Below the pieces are notes generated by a model. That model saw only the letters and a program-made list of their open reading frames with translations. It was not told the origin of the DNA and ran no database searches. Shown piece by piece: positions 8,485-15,597 of a stretch of DNA of 23,807 nt. Source of the DNA: Acidobacteriaceae bacterium (GTDB taxonomy: Bacteria > Acidobacteriota > Terriglobia > Terriglobales > Acidobacteriaceae); contig DAHUXF010000006.1 in the NCBI GenBank assembly GCA_027307295.1, forward strand, positions 1-23,807, written 5' to 3'. The translations under genes and the position numbers were made by a program. Numbering within the stretch: position 1 is the stretch's first letter; every line of letters begins with the position of its first letter.

Positions 8485-9405
8485 TTGCCGACTCTAGATC
8501 AGATCATAGCTGACGCATATGCAGAAGGCCACACGCGGTTTGGCGATCTGGGACTGGATCTGAGGACATTTTCTGAGCGCATTCATGCCATCGTGCGCAA
8601 ATACCTTAAACCTTCCGCTTCAGAAGATGAAGTCCTCAGCTTTGTAAAAGGACTGCACGCGGCTGATCTGTATCTGGCGTTGGCTTGCGCGCGCCACAGC
8701 CCCGGAGGAGATGGGGCCTGGGACGATGCTGCGTCCGGCGATACCGCAAGCAAAGCATGGAAGGTCTTTGAGAATACTTACAAAAACTATATTCGGAGCC
8801 TTGCTCATTTTTTTCATCGCAGCGGTTTTATAGCAGAAGACTTAGCCGATAGCATCCTCGCTGATCTGTTCCTGCCCGAACACTCCGGCGTCAGCCGCAT
8901 AGCTTCCTATTCAGGCAGAAGCTCTCTGAGTACATGGCTCCGTGTTATTGTTTGCAACCGCGCAATCAATGCTTTGCGCGGGGCCAGCCACACATCGCAG
9001 AGCCGGGAAGTGCAGGCCGATATACCCGATATACCTTCACTGGCCAGCGTGGAACTCACGCTCCGCGCGCGCCGATATGGGCCTGCTCTGGAAGACTCTT
9101 TTGCCGCAGCCTGCCAGACATTGACGCCCCGCCAGCGTCTCATACTCCTATGGCGTTATGAACAGGGGCTGCAACTAGGACACATTGCGCGCTTATTAGG
9201 GATCCACCAGTCGAATGTGACAAGGCAACTGGAGCGCATGCAAAGTAAAATACGGAGCGAAGTGATTGCCAGCCTTTCCTCCAAACATGGTTTCAGCCGT
9301 CCTGCCATTCAGGAATGCCTCAGCGATATTGTTGAAAATCCTGTTCACAGTCTTTCAATCCTTGACGTAATCAAGAAAACCCAGGAGCCTTCAGAGCGGA
9401 AGTAA
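8485..9405 (+). CDS. Sigma-70 family RNA polymerase sigma factor (myxobacterial-style, long N-terminus), copy 1
   Basis: Region 2 is seen as EDLADSILADLF and GRSSLSTWLRVIVCNRAIN. Region 4 begins at L213 (LTPRQRLILLWRYE), with the helix-turn-helix LGHIARLLGIHQSNVTR. About 90 N-terminal residues (FGDLGLDLRTF, VKGLHAADLYLALACA) and a tail of about 45 residues after region 4 are not part of ordinary ECF factors; the layout recalls the large myxobacterial sigma-70 group (TIGR03001-like, from memory). The TTG at 8485 is chosen because AAGGA lies 9 bases upstream and the homology with the second sigma gene starts here. A longer TTG start at 8419 has weaker support. It precedes the KS operon on the same strand by 475 bases and is a candidate activator of it. 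It shares its tail PAIQECLSDIVENP with copy 2. Confidence 0.85.
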   Translation: MPTLDQIIADAYAEGHTRFGDLGLDLRTFSERIHAIVRKYLKPSASEDEVLSFVKGLHAADLYLALACARHSPGGDGAWDDAASGDTASKAWKVFENTYKNYIRSLAHFFHRSGFIAEDLADSILADLFLPEHSGVSRIASYSGRSSLSTWLRVIVCNRAINALRGASHTSQSREVQADIPDIPSLASVELTLRARRYGPALEDSFAAACQTLTPRQRLILLWRYEQGLQLGHIARLLGIHQSNVTRQLERMQSKIRSEVIASLSSKHGFSRPAIQECLSDIVENPVHSLSILDVIKKTQEPSERK

Positions 9406-9880
9406 GCCCCTTAACAACAATATTTATCGGAAGTGGTTCAACGCCTCAAACGCATTTGTCGCAGTTTTGATGCAGTCTGCAAAAAGATTTGTCAAACAGG
9501 AACCCCCAGTTGCTCAGCATAACGACTACTATTGCAAGCTCCGTCTTCCAGCAATGGGCCAGGAAGTTGCTACGAAGTCGCTGTGCCAAGTTGGGTTTCT
9601 CAGGGTCCCAGACACTCAATGAAATTCTCAAAATATTTTATGAGCAAATTGTCGAAAGCGTTTTGTCAGTAGAAGGAACTAATAAGCAAATGCGGATCGC
9701 GAGAGGCGCGCAACTAAGTCTCGATCGGCCCCGGAAAAAAGAGACCCATCGCTTCTCTGTCCCCACAATGCTTTTTTAAAGGAAGTAAGCCATCGTTCTT
9801 CGCATTAGTAGAGTTGTTTCTTTGCGATGAATGAGGGCGTATTAAATTCAGTCAGCAACAGAATCAGGTGCCAAGCTCAC
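9406..9880. other. Intergenic region upstream of the ketosynthase operon
   Basis: 475 bases, probably carrying the promoter of the KS-CLF-HMGR operon. An ORF of 96 codons at 9489-9779 has no recognisable domain and no good ribosome binding site, so it is not called. GGAAC-like -35 boxes occur at several places, but none has a convincing partner -10 element. Confidence 0.45.
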
Positions 9881-11119
9881 ATGACAAAATCCCCAGCAGT
9901 AGTCGTTACAGGATTGGGAATGGTGACCTCAATTGGAACGGGCCGCGAGGAGTTCTGGAAAGCGCTTCTTGCAGGACGCTGCGGTTTCAAACGAGTGAAA
10001 AGCTTTGATACGTCTCGTTATAGCGTGCATATCGGCGGAGAGATAGACGATTTTGAGCCGTGCAAATATGTTTTGCATCGCCATTCGTCAGCCATTGGAA
10101 GGTCTTCTCAGCTCGCTATCACCGCGGCGCGCCTGGCCCTTGAAGATGGCTCATTAAGAGTGGCGGACACCAATCGTGACCGTTTTGGCGTCTGTGTTGG
10201 CACAACGTCGGGCGAACCTCATTTCATTGAGCGCTTCAACGATCGTTATGTGAGTAATGAGATCTCAAAAATAGGACGCGAATTCCTGGATGGATATCCC
10301 TGCCATGTGGTGGCCGGCAATGTTGCTGCGGAACTGGGCCTGGCCGGCGAAGCCATGATGATTCCTACGGCATGTGCCGCTGGAAATTATGCCATCGCAC
10401 ATGCCTGTGATCTTCTTCGCGCTGGGAAAAGCGACTTCATGCTGGCGGGAGGGGCCGACTCCTTTTCCCGCATTACATATACCGGCTTTGCCCGCCTGGG
10501 CGCAATTGCTCCTGAGGTCTGCCAGCCTTTTGACCGCGACCGCAAGGGCATGATTCCGGGCGAAGGCGCTGCCATGTTGCTGTTGGAATTGCAGGAACGA
10601 GCTGTGGCGCGTGGGGCCCGCATTTATTGTGAGATAGCGGGATATGGGCTGACCTGCGATGCTCACCACATGACGGCGGCCCATCCTGAAGGCAAGGGAG
10701 CAGCCCGCGCCATGAGGATGGCGCTGCAGGCCAGCAACATAGCCGCAGAGCAGGTTGACTACATCAGCGCTCATGGCACAGGAACTCCCACCAATGACCG
10801 GCTGGAAACGATCGCAGTAAAAAGGGCCTTTGGCGATCTGGCGTACAAAATTCCTATCAGTTCCATTAAGTCCATGCTCGGGCACACGATGGGAGCGGCA
10901 TCGGCAATTCAAGCGGCTGTTTGTGCGCTGGCCATTTCTGAAAAGAAAATTCCTCCCACCATGCATCTTGTAAATCCAGACCCCGAATGTGATCTTGATT
11001 ATGTGCCCAATGTGGCGCGCACATGCAATGTCAAAGTAGCAATGAACAATGCGTATGCTTTCGGCGGCAACAACTCTTCATTGATCCTCACTCAATCCCA
11101 CAACGGACCGTCAAACTAA
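9881..11119 (+). CDS. Beta-ketoacyl-ACP synthase, catalytic (KS-alpha / FabF-like)
   Basis: 412 residues from ATG 9881, which places VVVTGLGMVTSIG at the N-terminus as usual for the family and has AGGTG 10 bases upstream. An earlier in-frame ATG at 9827 would add 18 unrelated residues and lacks a ribosome binding site. The thiolase-fold catalytic set is complete: nucleophile C165 in TACAAG, H298 in SAHGTGTP, K330 and H335 in SIKSMLGHTMGAAS. It would carry out decarboxylative Claisen condensation of an acyl chain with a malonyl unit on ACP. The next gene is an inactive paralogue starting 4 bases later, so the pair resembles the KS-alpha/KS-beta heterodimer of type II polyketide synthases and of aryl-polyene-type systems. 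The remote ACP at 19861 is a possible partner. Housekeeping FabF is unlikely given the neighbours. Confidence 0.92.
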   Translation: MTKSPAVVVTGLGMVTSIGTGREEFWKALLAGRCGFKRVKSFDTSRYSVHIGGEIDDFEPCKYVLHRHSSAIGRSSQLAITAARLALEDGSLRVADTNRDRFGVCVGTTSGEPHFIERFNDRYVSNEISKIGREFLDGYPCHVVAGNVAAELGLAGEAMMIPTACAAGNYAIAHACDLLRAGKSDFMLAGGADSFSRITYTGFARLGAIAPEVCQPFDRDRKGMIPGEGAAMLLLELQERAVARGARIYCEIAGYGLTCDAHHMTAAHPEGKGAARAMRMALQASNIAAEQVDYISAHGTGTPTNDRLETIAVKRAFGDLAYKIPISSIKSMLGHTMGAASAIQAAVCALAISEKKIPPTMHLVNPDPECDLDYVPNVARTCNVKVAMNNAYAFGGNNSSLILTQSHNGPSN

Positions 11120-11123
11120 AGCC

Positions 11124-12380
11124 ATGAAAAGAAGAGTCGCCATTACCGGAATGGGAGTTATTTCTTCCCTGGGAGATTCGTCCCAGGCCCTGCATGCTGC
11201 TTTCTGCGAGCAGCGCGTCGGCTTTGGCCGAATTGTCGAGTACGATTCACATGGAATGGAGTCGCGCTGGGGAGGAGAAATATCAGCTTTTCAGCCCGAG
11301 TCCTATCTTCGTGGCCGTCTATTCAGGTCTCTGGACCGGACCGGGCGGCTGGTTGCCGCTGCTGCCACATTGGCGCTGGCCAACAGCGGTTGGAGCCAGG
11401 AGGCGCTGAAGAGTCGCGAGGTAGGACTGGTGCTGGGAACAATGTTCAGCAGCATGCATACAATTGGTCAGTTTGACCGCCATGCTCTTATGGAAGGCCC
11501 TTCCTCCGCCAGCCCGCTGGACTTTGCCAATACCGTCATTAACTCTGCGGCTGGCCAGACCGCCATCTGGCACAAGCTGAGTGGAATTAATTCCACAATT
11601 GCCAGCGGTGCAACCTCCGGGCTAATGGCGCTTGGCTATGCCGCTGACCTTATCTCTTATGGCAGCCAGACCGCGATTCTGGCCGGCGGCGCCGATGAGT
11701 TTTGCTTTGAATCATTCTGCGGACTGGAGCGGGCTGGTCTTCTGCGGCTGAAGGATGCAACAGAAGAATGCTGTGTTCCATTTGCGGCGAGTCGCACCGG
11801 CTTCGCGCTCACAGAAGCAAGCGCATTGCTGATGCTGGAAGAGTGGGACTCTGCAATAGAGCGCGGAGCCAGCATTTTGGGCGAGATACGCGGCCACGCC
11901 AATGCCTCTAACCCTCTTTATCACAATCCAACCCATGGACCAGACGCGATTGTGCGCGCGATGCGCGGGGCCCTTGATGCAGCCGGCCTGTTCCCATCGC
12001 AAGTGTGCTGCGTGAGCGCATCCGCGAATGGAAGCCCGGTGGCCGACAGAAATGAAGCCCTGGCTCTGGGAGCGGTCTTCAATTCTCACGGCTCTGCCAC
12101 TCCCATCACCGCAATCAAGTCCATGGCAGGTGAAACTCTGGGCGCCTCAGGCATCGTACAGGCCATTGACCTGCTGGAAACATTTCGCACCGGCCAGTTG
12201 CCGGGCATTTTTGGCCTGAAAGATTCTGATCCCTGTTTGCCTGCTCTGAATTTTTGCCAGCAAACACAAAATATACATGCACGCTCTGGTTTGATTAATT
12301 CTGTTGGTTTTGACGGCCATGCGTGCTCACTGCTGATTTGCGCTCCAGACATTGAACCTGAAGTTCGCCCAGCAAATTGA
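11124..12380 (+). CDS. Inactive ketosynthase, chain-length-factor-like (KS-beta)
   Basis: 418 residues, start ATG 11124, four bases after the KS-alpha stop. It begins with the family motif RRVAITGMGVISSLG and keeps the overall KS fold. All three catalytic residues are changed by alignment with its neighbour: the nucleophile cysteine is A163 (SGATSG), the HGTGTP histidine is S300 (SASANGSP), and the GHTMGA histidine is E337 (GETLGASG); the lysine in AIKS remains. This is the pattern of a chain length factor, although actinobacterial CLFs typically have Gln at the cysteine position. Its expected role is to heterodimerise with KS-alpha and shape the chain-length tunnel. Its TGA overlaps a possible upstream TTG of the HMGR frame, and HMGR starts 14 bases downstream, so all three are co-transcribed. 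Confidence 0.9.
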   Translation: MKRRVAITGMGVISSLGDSSQALHAAFCEQRVGFGRIVEYDSHGMESRWGGEISAFQPESYLRGRLFRSLDRTGRLVAAAATLALANSGWSQEALKSREVGLVLGTMFSSMHTIGQFDRHALMEGPSSASPLDFANTVINSAAGQTAIWHKLSGINSTIASGATSGLMALGYAADLISYGSQTAILAGGADEFCFESFCGLERAGLLRLKDATEECCVPFAASRTGFALTEASALLMLEEWDSAIERGASILGEIRGHANASNPLYHNPTHGPDAIVRAMRGALDAAGLFPSQVCCVSASANGSPVADRNEALALGAVFNSHGSATPITAIKSMAGETLGASGIVQAIDLLETFRTGQLPGIFGLKDSDPCLPALNFCQQTQNIHARSGLINSVGFDGHACSLLICAPDIEPEVRPAN

Positions 12381-12394
12381 ACCAAGGAGAAACC

Positions 12395-13615
12395 GTGTCA
12401 GCACTATCAGAATCGACAGCAAGTTCAGCCAAAGCGTCCCTGGACACGTTTCTTGTGCCTCGATTTCACCGGCAGGGGTACGAGCCAGAAGCACTGGTGG
12501 CGCGGAGAGAGTGGCTGGAAAAACAGACCGGAAGCACGCTTTCCCATATCGGAAAACATTCCATCGCCGGAGAACTCATGCGGGGGAACATCGAAAATCC
12601 GGTAGGGACAGTGCAGGTGCCCCTGGGTATTGCCGGCCCTTTATTGATTCATGGAATGCATGCGCAAGGTATTTTTTATGTTCCGCTGGCTACGACCGAA
12701 GGCGCGCTTGTCCGCTCGTATGAGCGGGGGATGGTGGCGCTCACCAGGTCCGGCGGGGTTACCGCCAGAATTTTCCGCGATGAGAATCGAACTTGTCCGG
12801 TCTTCCTCTTTTCTGACGTGGGAGCGGCGTACGACTTCGCCGTCCAATTAGAAGAGCTTTTTCCCGGTCTTAAAGAACAGGCTGAATCGACAACCAGGCA
12901 TGGCAAGCTCCTGGGCGTGGATGCACAAGCCGTGGGAAAAGAAGTTATAGTGAATTTCAGATACTTCACCGGCGACGCTCACGGCATGAACATGATTGTA
13001 AAGGCCACCGAACGAGCGTGCCAGTGGCTTTTGCGCCACACTCAGGCGCTTACTTATTATCTTTTCAGCGGGCTCGAATCAGAAAAGCACGCAAGCGGAG
13101 CATTATTGCCCGGAGGCAAGGGGAAGAAAGTAGTTGCAGGGGCAGTTCTTTCCGCGGCGCTGTTGAAAAACTATTTACATGTGACCCCTGCCGATTTGGT
13201 TGACCTTTGGCACCACACGGTGCTTGGACACATGCAGGCTGGCGCTCTCGGCTATAACGGTCACTTTGCCAATGGCCTGGCGGCCCTATTCATTGCGTGT
13301 GGGCAAGACGTCGCGAACATTGTAAACTCAGCAATTGGAATAACGAATTTTGAACTCATTGATGAAGAGAAGATTTATGTCAGTGTTACTCTTCCTTCAC
13401 TGGTTGTAGCAACTGTTGGCGGCGGCACCGGTCTGGGGACTGGCCGCGAATGCCTGGAAATCATGGGCGTCAGTGGAAAAGACGGCGCCCCTAAGTTAGC
13501 AGAAATTGCGGCGGCCGCCCTCTTGGCCGGAGAAATCTCCATAGCAGCCGCTATGGCAAGCGGAGAATTTGTAAATGCCCACGACCGTTATGGACGCAAT
13601 CGTCCGCTCCCCTAG
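12395..13615 (+). CDS. Class I-like hydroxymethylglutaryl-CoA reductase homologue, soluble
   Basis: 406 residues from GTG 12395, chosen because AAGGAG sits 5 bases upstream; the TTG at 12377 has no such site. Family motifs in order: E67-N-P-V-G71, TTEGALVRS with catalytic E102, GDAHGMNM, catalytic K231 (SEKHASG), D305 in GQDVAN, the NADPH loop GGGTGLGTGRECLE, and H396 near the C-terminus (FVNAHDRYGRNR). So the Glu/Lys/Asp/His catalytic set is present. There is no membrane anchor. Deviations from the usual class I sequence are DAHGMNM for DAMGMNM, EKH for DKK and GLGTG for GLPTQ. Known HMGRs reduce HMG-CoA to mevalonate with two NAD(P)H. In an operon with KS/CLF it may either feed an isoprenoid branch or reduce another acyl thioester to an alcohol; the second is speculation. 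No other mevalonate gene is in the window. Confidence 0.88.
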   Translation: MSALSESTASSAKASLDTFLVPRFHRQGYEPEALVARREWLEKQTGSTLSHIGKHSIAGELMRGNIENPVGTVQVPLGIAGPLLIHGMHAQGIFYVPLATTEGALVRSYERGMVALTRSGGVTARIFRDENRTCPVFLFSDVGAAYDFAVQLEELFPGLKEQAESTTRHGKLLGVDAQAVGKEVIVNFRYFTGDAHGMNMIVKATERACQWLLRHTQALTYYLFSGLESEKHASGALLPGGKGKKVVAGAVLSAALLKNYLHVTPADLVDLWHHTVLGHMQAGALGYNGHFANGLAALFIACGQDVANIVNSAIGITNFELIDEEKIYVSVTLPSLVVATVGGGTGLGTGRECLEIMGVSGKDGAPKLAEIAAAALLAGEISIAAAMASGEFVNAHDRYGRNRPLP

Positions 13616-13617
13616 GG

Positions 13618-13632
13618 GCCGGCGATGCCGGC
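13618..13632. other. GCCGGC-GAT-GCCGGC hairpin after the HMGR stop codon
   Basis: A perfect 6-base stem with 3-base loop begins three bases after the HMGR stop. There is no T tract on either strand, so it is not a standard terminator; it could protect the 3' end of the operon mRNA. A similar GCCGGC pair flanks the ACP stop codon. Confidence 0.35.
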
Positions 13633-13742
13633 AACTTCAGGAGCAAGGTTGTTCACAGTCGAAATGAACTGGTAGATCTGTACGATAAATCACCTCTTTG
13701 TTTGTGGCGGGAAAACAAAAACCAGCCAGATAAGGTATGAAC

Positions 13743-14687
13743 ATGTTGCCATCCTCCCATCTAGAGGGCCTCATCGCTATTGGATATTCCGAAGGCCTGG
13801 AGCGCTATGGCGATCTGGGGCTGGATCAGCAAACCTATGCTGATCGCGTATGCTCCATCATTCGCAAGCATCTGGGGCCAGCCCCGCCAGAACACGCGGC
13901 CATATCATTCGTAAGCAAGTTGCATGGACGCGATCTTTACCTGGCGACGGCCTGTGCGCAAGAAGGCGCCGGGCTGACCGCTAACGGATCTTCCGGTCCG
14001 GTACGCTCCTGTGTCGCATGGAAGACTCTAGGCGTAACGTACAAGGCATTTATTCATGACCTGGCCAGACTGTTCTTTCGCCAAAGTTATGTCGCGCAGG
14101 ACCTCGCGGATAATCTGCTGGCCGACCTGTTTCTTCCCGATAGCTCGGGGTCAAGCCGCATTCTCTCTTATGACGGGAGAAGTTCCCTGTGCACGTGGCT
14201 GCGCGTTGTCATATGCAACCGCGCAATTAATGCCCGGCGCTCGAAGGCATACTCTCAAACCACAGAAATTGAGTTGAATACCATGGACAGGCCGGCGCTG
14301 GCAAAACTGGACCAGGCAATATGCCTCAGGCGGTACGGAGCACGTCTTGCCGATTCTGTTGCCCTGGCATGCAATGAGTTGACGCCGGAAGAACGTTTGC
14401 TCCTTCTGTGGCGTTATGAGGATGGCCTGCAACTGGGCCAAATTGCGGAATTGCTGGGGATCCACCAATCGAACGTCACGCGCCGTCTTGAAAGGATGCA
14501 AACCAAGTTGCGGGAACACATTATCGCAATCCTGGCCAAGAAATACAGCATGAGCGGGCCTGCGATCCAGGAATGTCTCAGTGACATTGTGGAAAACCCG
14601 CGGAATCCTATTTCCATACTCGATCTCATTAAAATGTCGGGCATACCCGGAAATAAGACGAGTATGCCGGCATCCCACTCGAGTTAA
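13743..14687 (+). CDS. Sigma-70 family RNA polymerase sigma factor (myxobacterial-style), copy 2
   Basis: 314 residues from ATG 13743, preferred over ATG 13737 because AAGG (13732-13735) gives a 7-base spacer. It is a clear paralogue of the 8485-9405 gene: YGDLGLDQQTY near the N-terminus, AQDLADNLLADLF and GRSSLCTWLRVVICNRAIN in region 2, region 4 from L213 (LTPEERLLLLWRYE) with LGQIAELLGIHQSNVTRRLERMQ, and the same tail PAIQECLSDIVENP plus SILDLIK. The identical region-4 position and similar ends suggest duplication followed by divergence, mainly in the residues 75-95 linker and the segment between regions 2 and 4. It lies 127 bases after the HMGR gene on the same strand and upstream of a small zinc-finger anti-sigma candidate. 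Probably a regulator of this locus; target promoters are unknown. Confidence 0.87.
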   Translation: MLPSSHLEGLIAIGYSEGLERYGDLGLDQQTYADRVCSIIRKHLGPAPPEHAAISFVSKLHGRDLYLATACAQEGAGLTANGSSGPVRSCVAWKTLGVTYKAFIHDLARLFFRQSYVAQDLADNLLADLFLPDSSGSSRILSYDGRSSLCTWLRVVICNRAINARRSKAYSQTTEIELNTMDRPALAKLDQAICLRRYGARLADSVALACNELTPEERLLLLWRYEDGLQLGQIAELLGIHQSNVTRRLERMQTKLREHIIAILAKKYSMSGPAIQECLSDIVENPRNPISILDLIKMSGIPGNKTSMPASHSS

Positions 14688-14802
14688 AGCGGACAGGGCC
14701 CTCGCTTGTAAAGTTCAGTTAACGCAAGCCGGGGCCGGGGCCTCCTATTGTTCTGAAATAAAACTTAGTGCTGCTGAAAAGCGTTCAATACTTGAAATGC
14801 AT

Positions 14803-14823
14803 ATACATGTGTGATACATGTGT
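14803..14823. promoter_or_regulatory. Tandem ATACATGTGT repeat (11-base step), candidate operator
   Basis: Two exact copies of ATACATGTGT (14803-14812 and 14814-14823) are separated by one base, so the palindromic ACATGT cores lie 11 bases apart, about one helical turn on the same DNA face. This spacing is typical of cooperative regulator binding. Located about 250 bases upstream of the zinc-finger gene and 115 bases after sigma copy 2. Confidence 0.4.
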
Positions 14824-14929
14824 TAGACAAGATGAACAGCTGCACAATCGAACAAGCAAAAGCACTGACGTTGCCTTGCCTGTAATAACCTGCTGACGGA
14901 AAGCGGAGGCTGAGCGGCACTGCTTTTTC

Positions 14930-14948
14930 GATGAAACAGCATTTCATC
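14930..14948. promoter_or_regulatory. GATGAAA / TTTCATC inverted repeat
   Basis: Perfect 7-base arms with a 5-base loop (CAGCA) about 120 bases upstream of the small zinc-finger gene. No T tract follows, so an operator or mRNA hairpin is more likely than a terminator. Confidence 0.3.
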
Positions 14949-15069
14949 CAGGCTAAGTTTGCAAACTGGTGTCTGCTTACAATTCCTTACATACATCAAC
15001 TTTGCTGAAAATGGAATCAATAAATACAGAAAATAATGATCATGCGCCAGAGTACGGGGCGTGATCAGT

Positions 15070-15327
15070 ATGCAAGCAGGTCTCCCGTTTGTGCCCATTT
15101 CCTGGCTAAAAGAACGTGCAGCAAACCCGCAGATGTCGCCACGAGCCGGAAACCCCGGCTCGCAGCATGTGGACGCGGAGCAGATGGCAGCTTTTATCAG
15201 CGGAACCGTGTCGGCGGCAGAACATGTAGGAATCGTTTTGCATCTTGCGGATTGTCAACACTGCCGGAGCACGATCGCGAAAATTGTTCACAGCGAAAGC
15301 ATTGTCCCGGACCCAGACGCCCCATAA
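15070..15327 (+). CDS. Small zinc-finger anti-sigma-factor-like protein
   Basis: 85 residues from ATG 15070 (GGGG 10 bases upstream); a GTG at 15061 is also in frame. The C-terminal half reads HVDAEQMAAFISGTVSAAE, then H58-L-A-D-C62-Q-H-C65, i.e. the HxxxCxxC signature of the putative zinc-finger domain of ZAS anti-sigma factors, with H33 a possible fourth ligand. There is no membrane segment, so it would be a soluble protein, unlike the membrane-bound anti-sigma factors. It follows a sigma factor gene on the same strand with a 382-base gap, which supports a sigma/anti-sigma relationship but is longer than a tight operon would have. Function as an anti-sigma factor is inferred from the motif and location only. 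Confidence 0.7.
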   Translation: MQAGLPFVPISWLKERAANPQMSPRAGNPGSQHVDAEQMAAFISGTVSAAEHVGIVLHLADCQHCRSTIAKIVHSESIVPDPDAP

Positions 15328-15597
15328 TCCATCGGGTCGAAATATCACCGGTTCCAAAAAGACACTCTTCACTCCGCAAATTGCCCGTTTTCAAGTGTCT
15401 CTTACCTGGCACCTCCGCGGCATTTGGCTTCAACAATGCCGTCCCCTGACCATGGGGGCAACAAAGGTCCCATTCGCGCTGAATCCTCGCCGTGCGCAAA
15501 GCGCAAGAGACGATGCCCCGTACAACAAGGCAAACGACCTTTCCAACAGACGGACTCGTGACACTCCTGGCGGCTTAGCAAAGAGATCTGCCTAGAT

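Larger units (their letters stand above)
14688..15069. other. Intergenic region between sigma copy 2 and the zinc-finger gene
   Basis: 382 bases with no supported gene. It contains a tandem ACATGT repeat (14803-14823) and a GATGAAA/TTTCATC hairpin (14930-14948), and an AT-rich stretch just before the small gene. It is a good candidate regulatory region. Confidence 0.5.

Noticed and set aside
9489..9779. 96-codon ORF upstream of the KS operon
   Set aside because: No recognisable domain, weak start context, and it ends well before the operon; treated as intergenic.
10265..10966. 233-codon antisense ORF opposite the KS-alpha gene
   Set aside because: It is the reverse frame of a strongly supported gene and shows no domain pattern of its own.
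13618..13632. Intrinsic terminator after HMGR
   Set aside because: The stem is good but neither strand has a T tract, so it is listed only as a hairpin.
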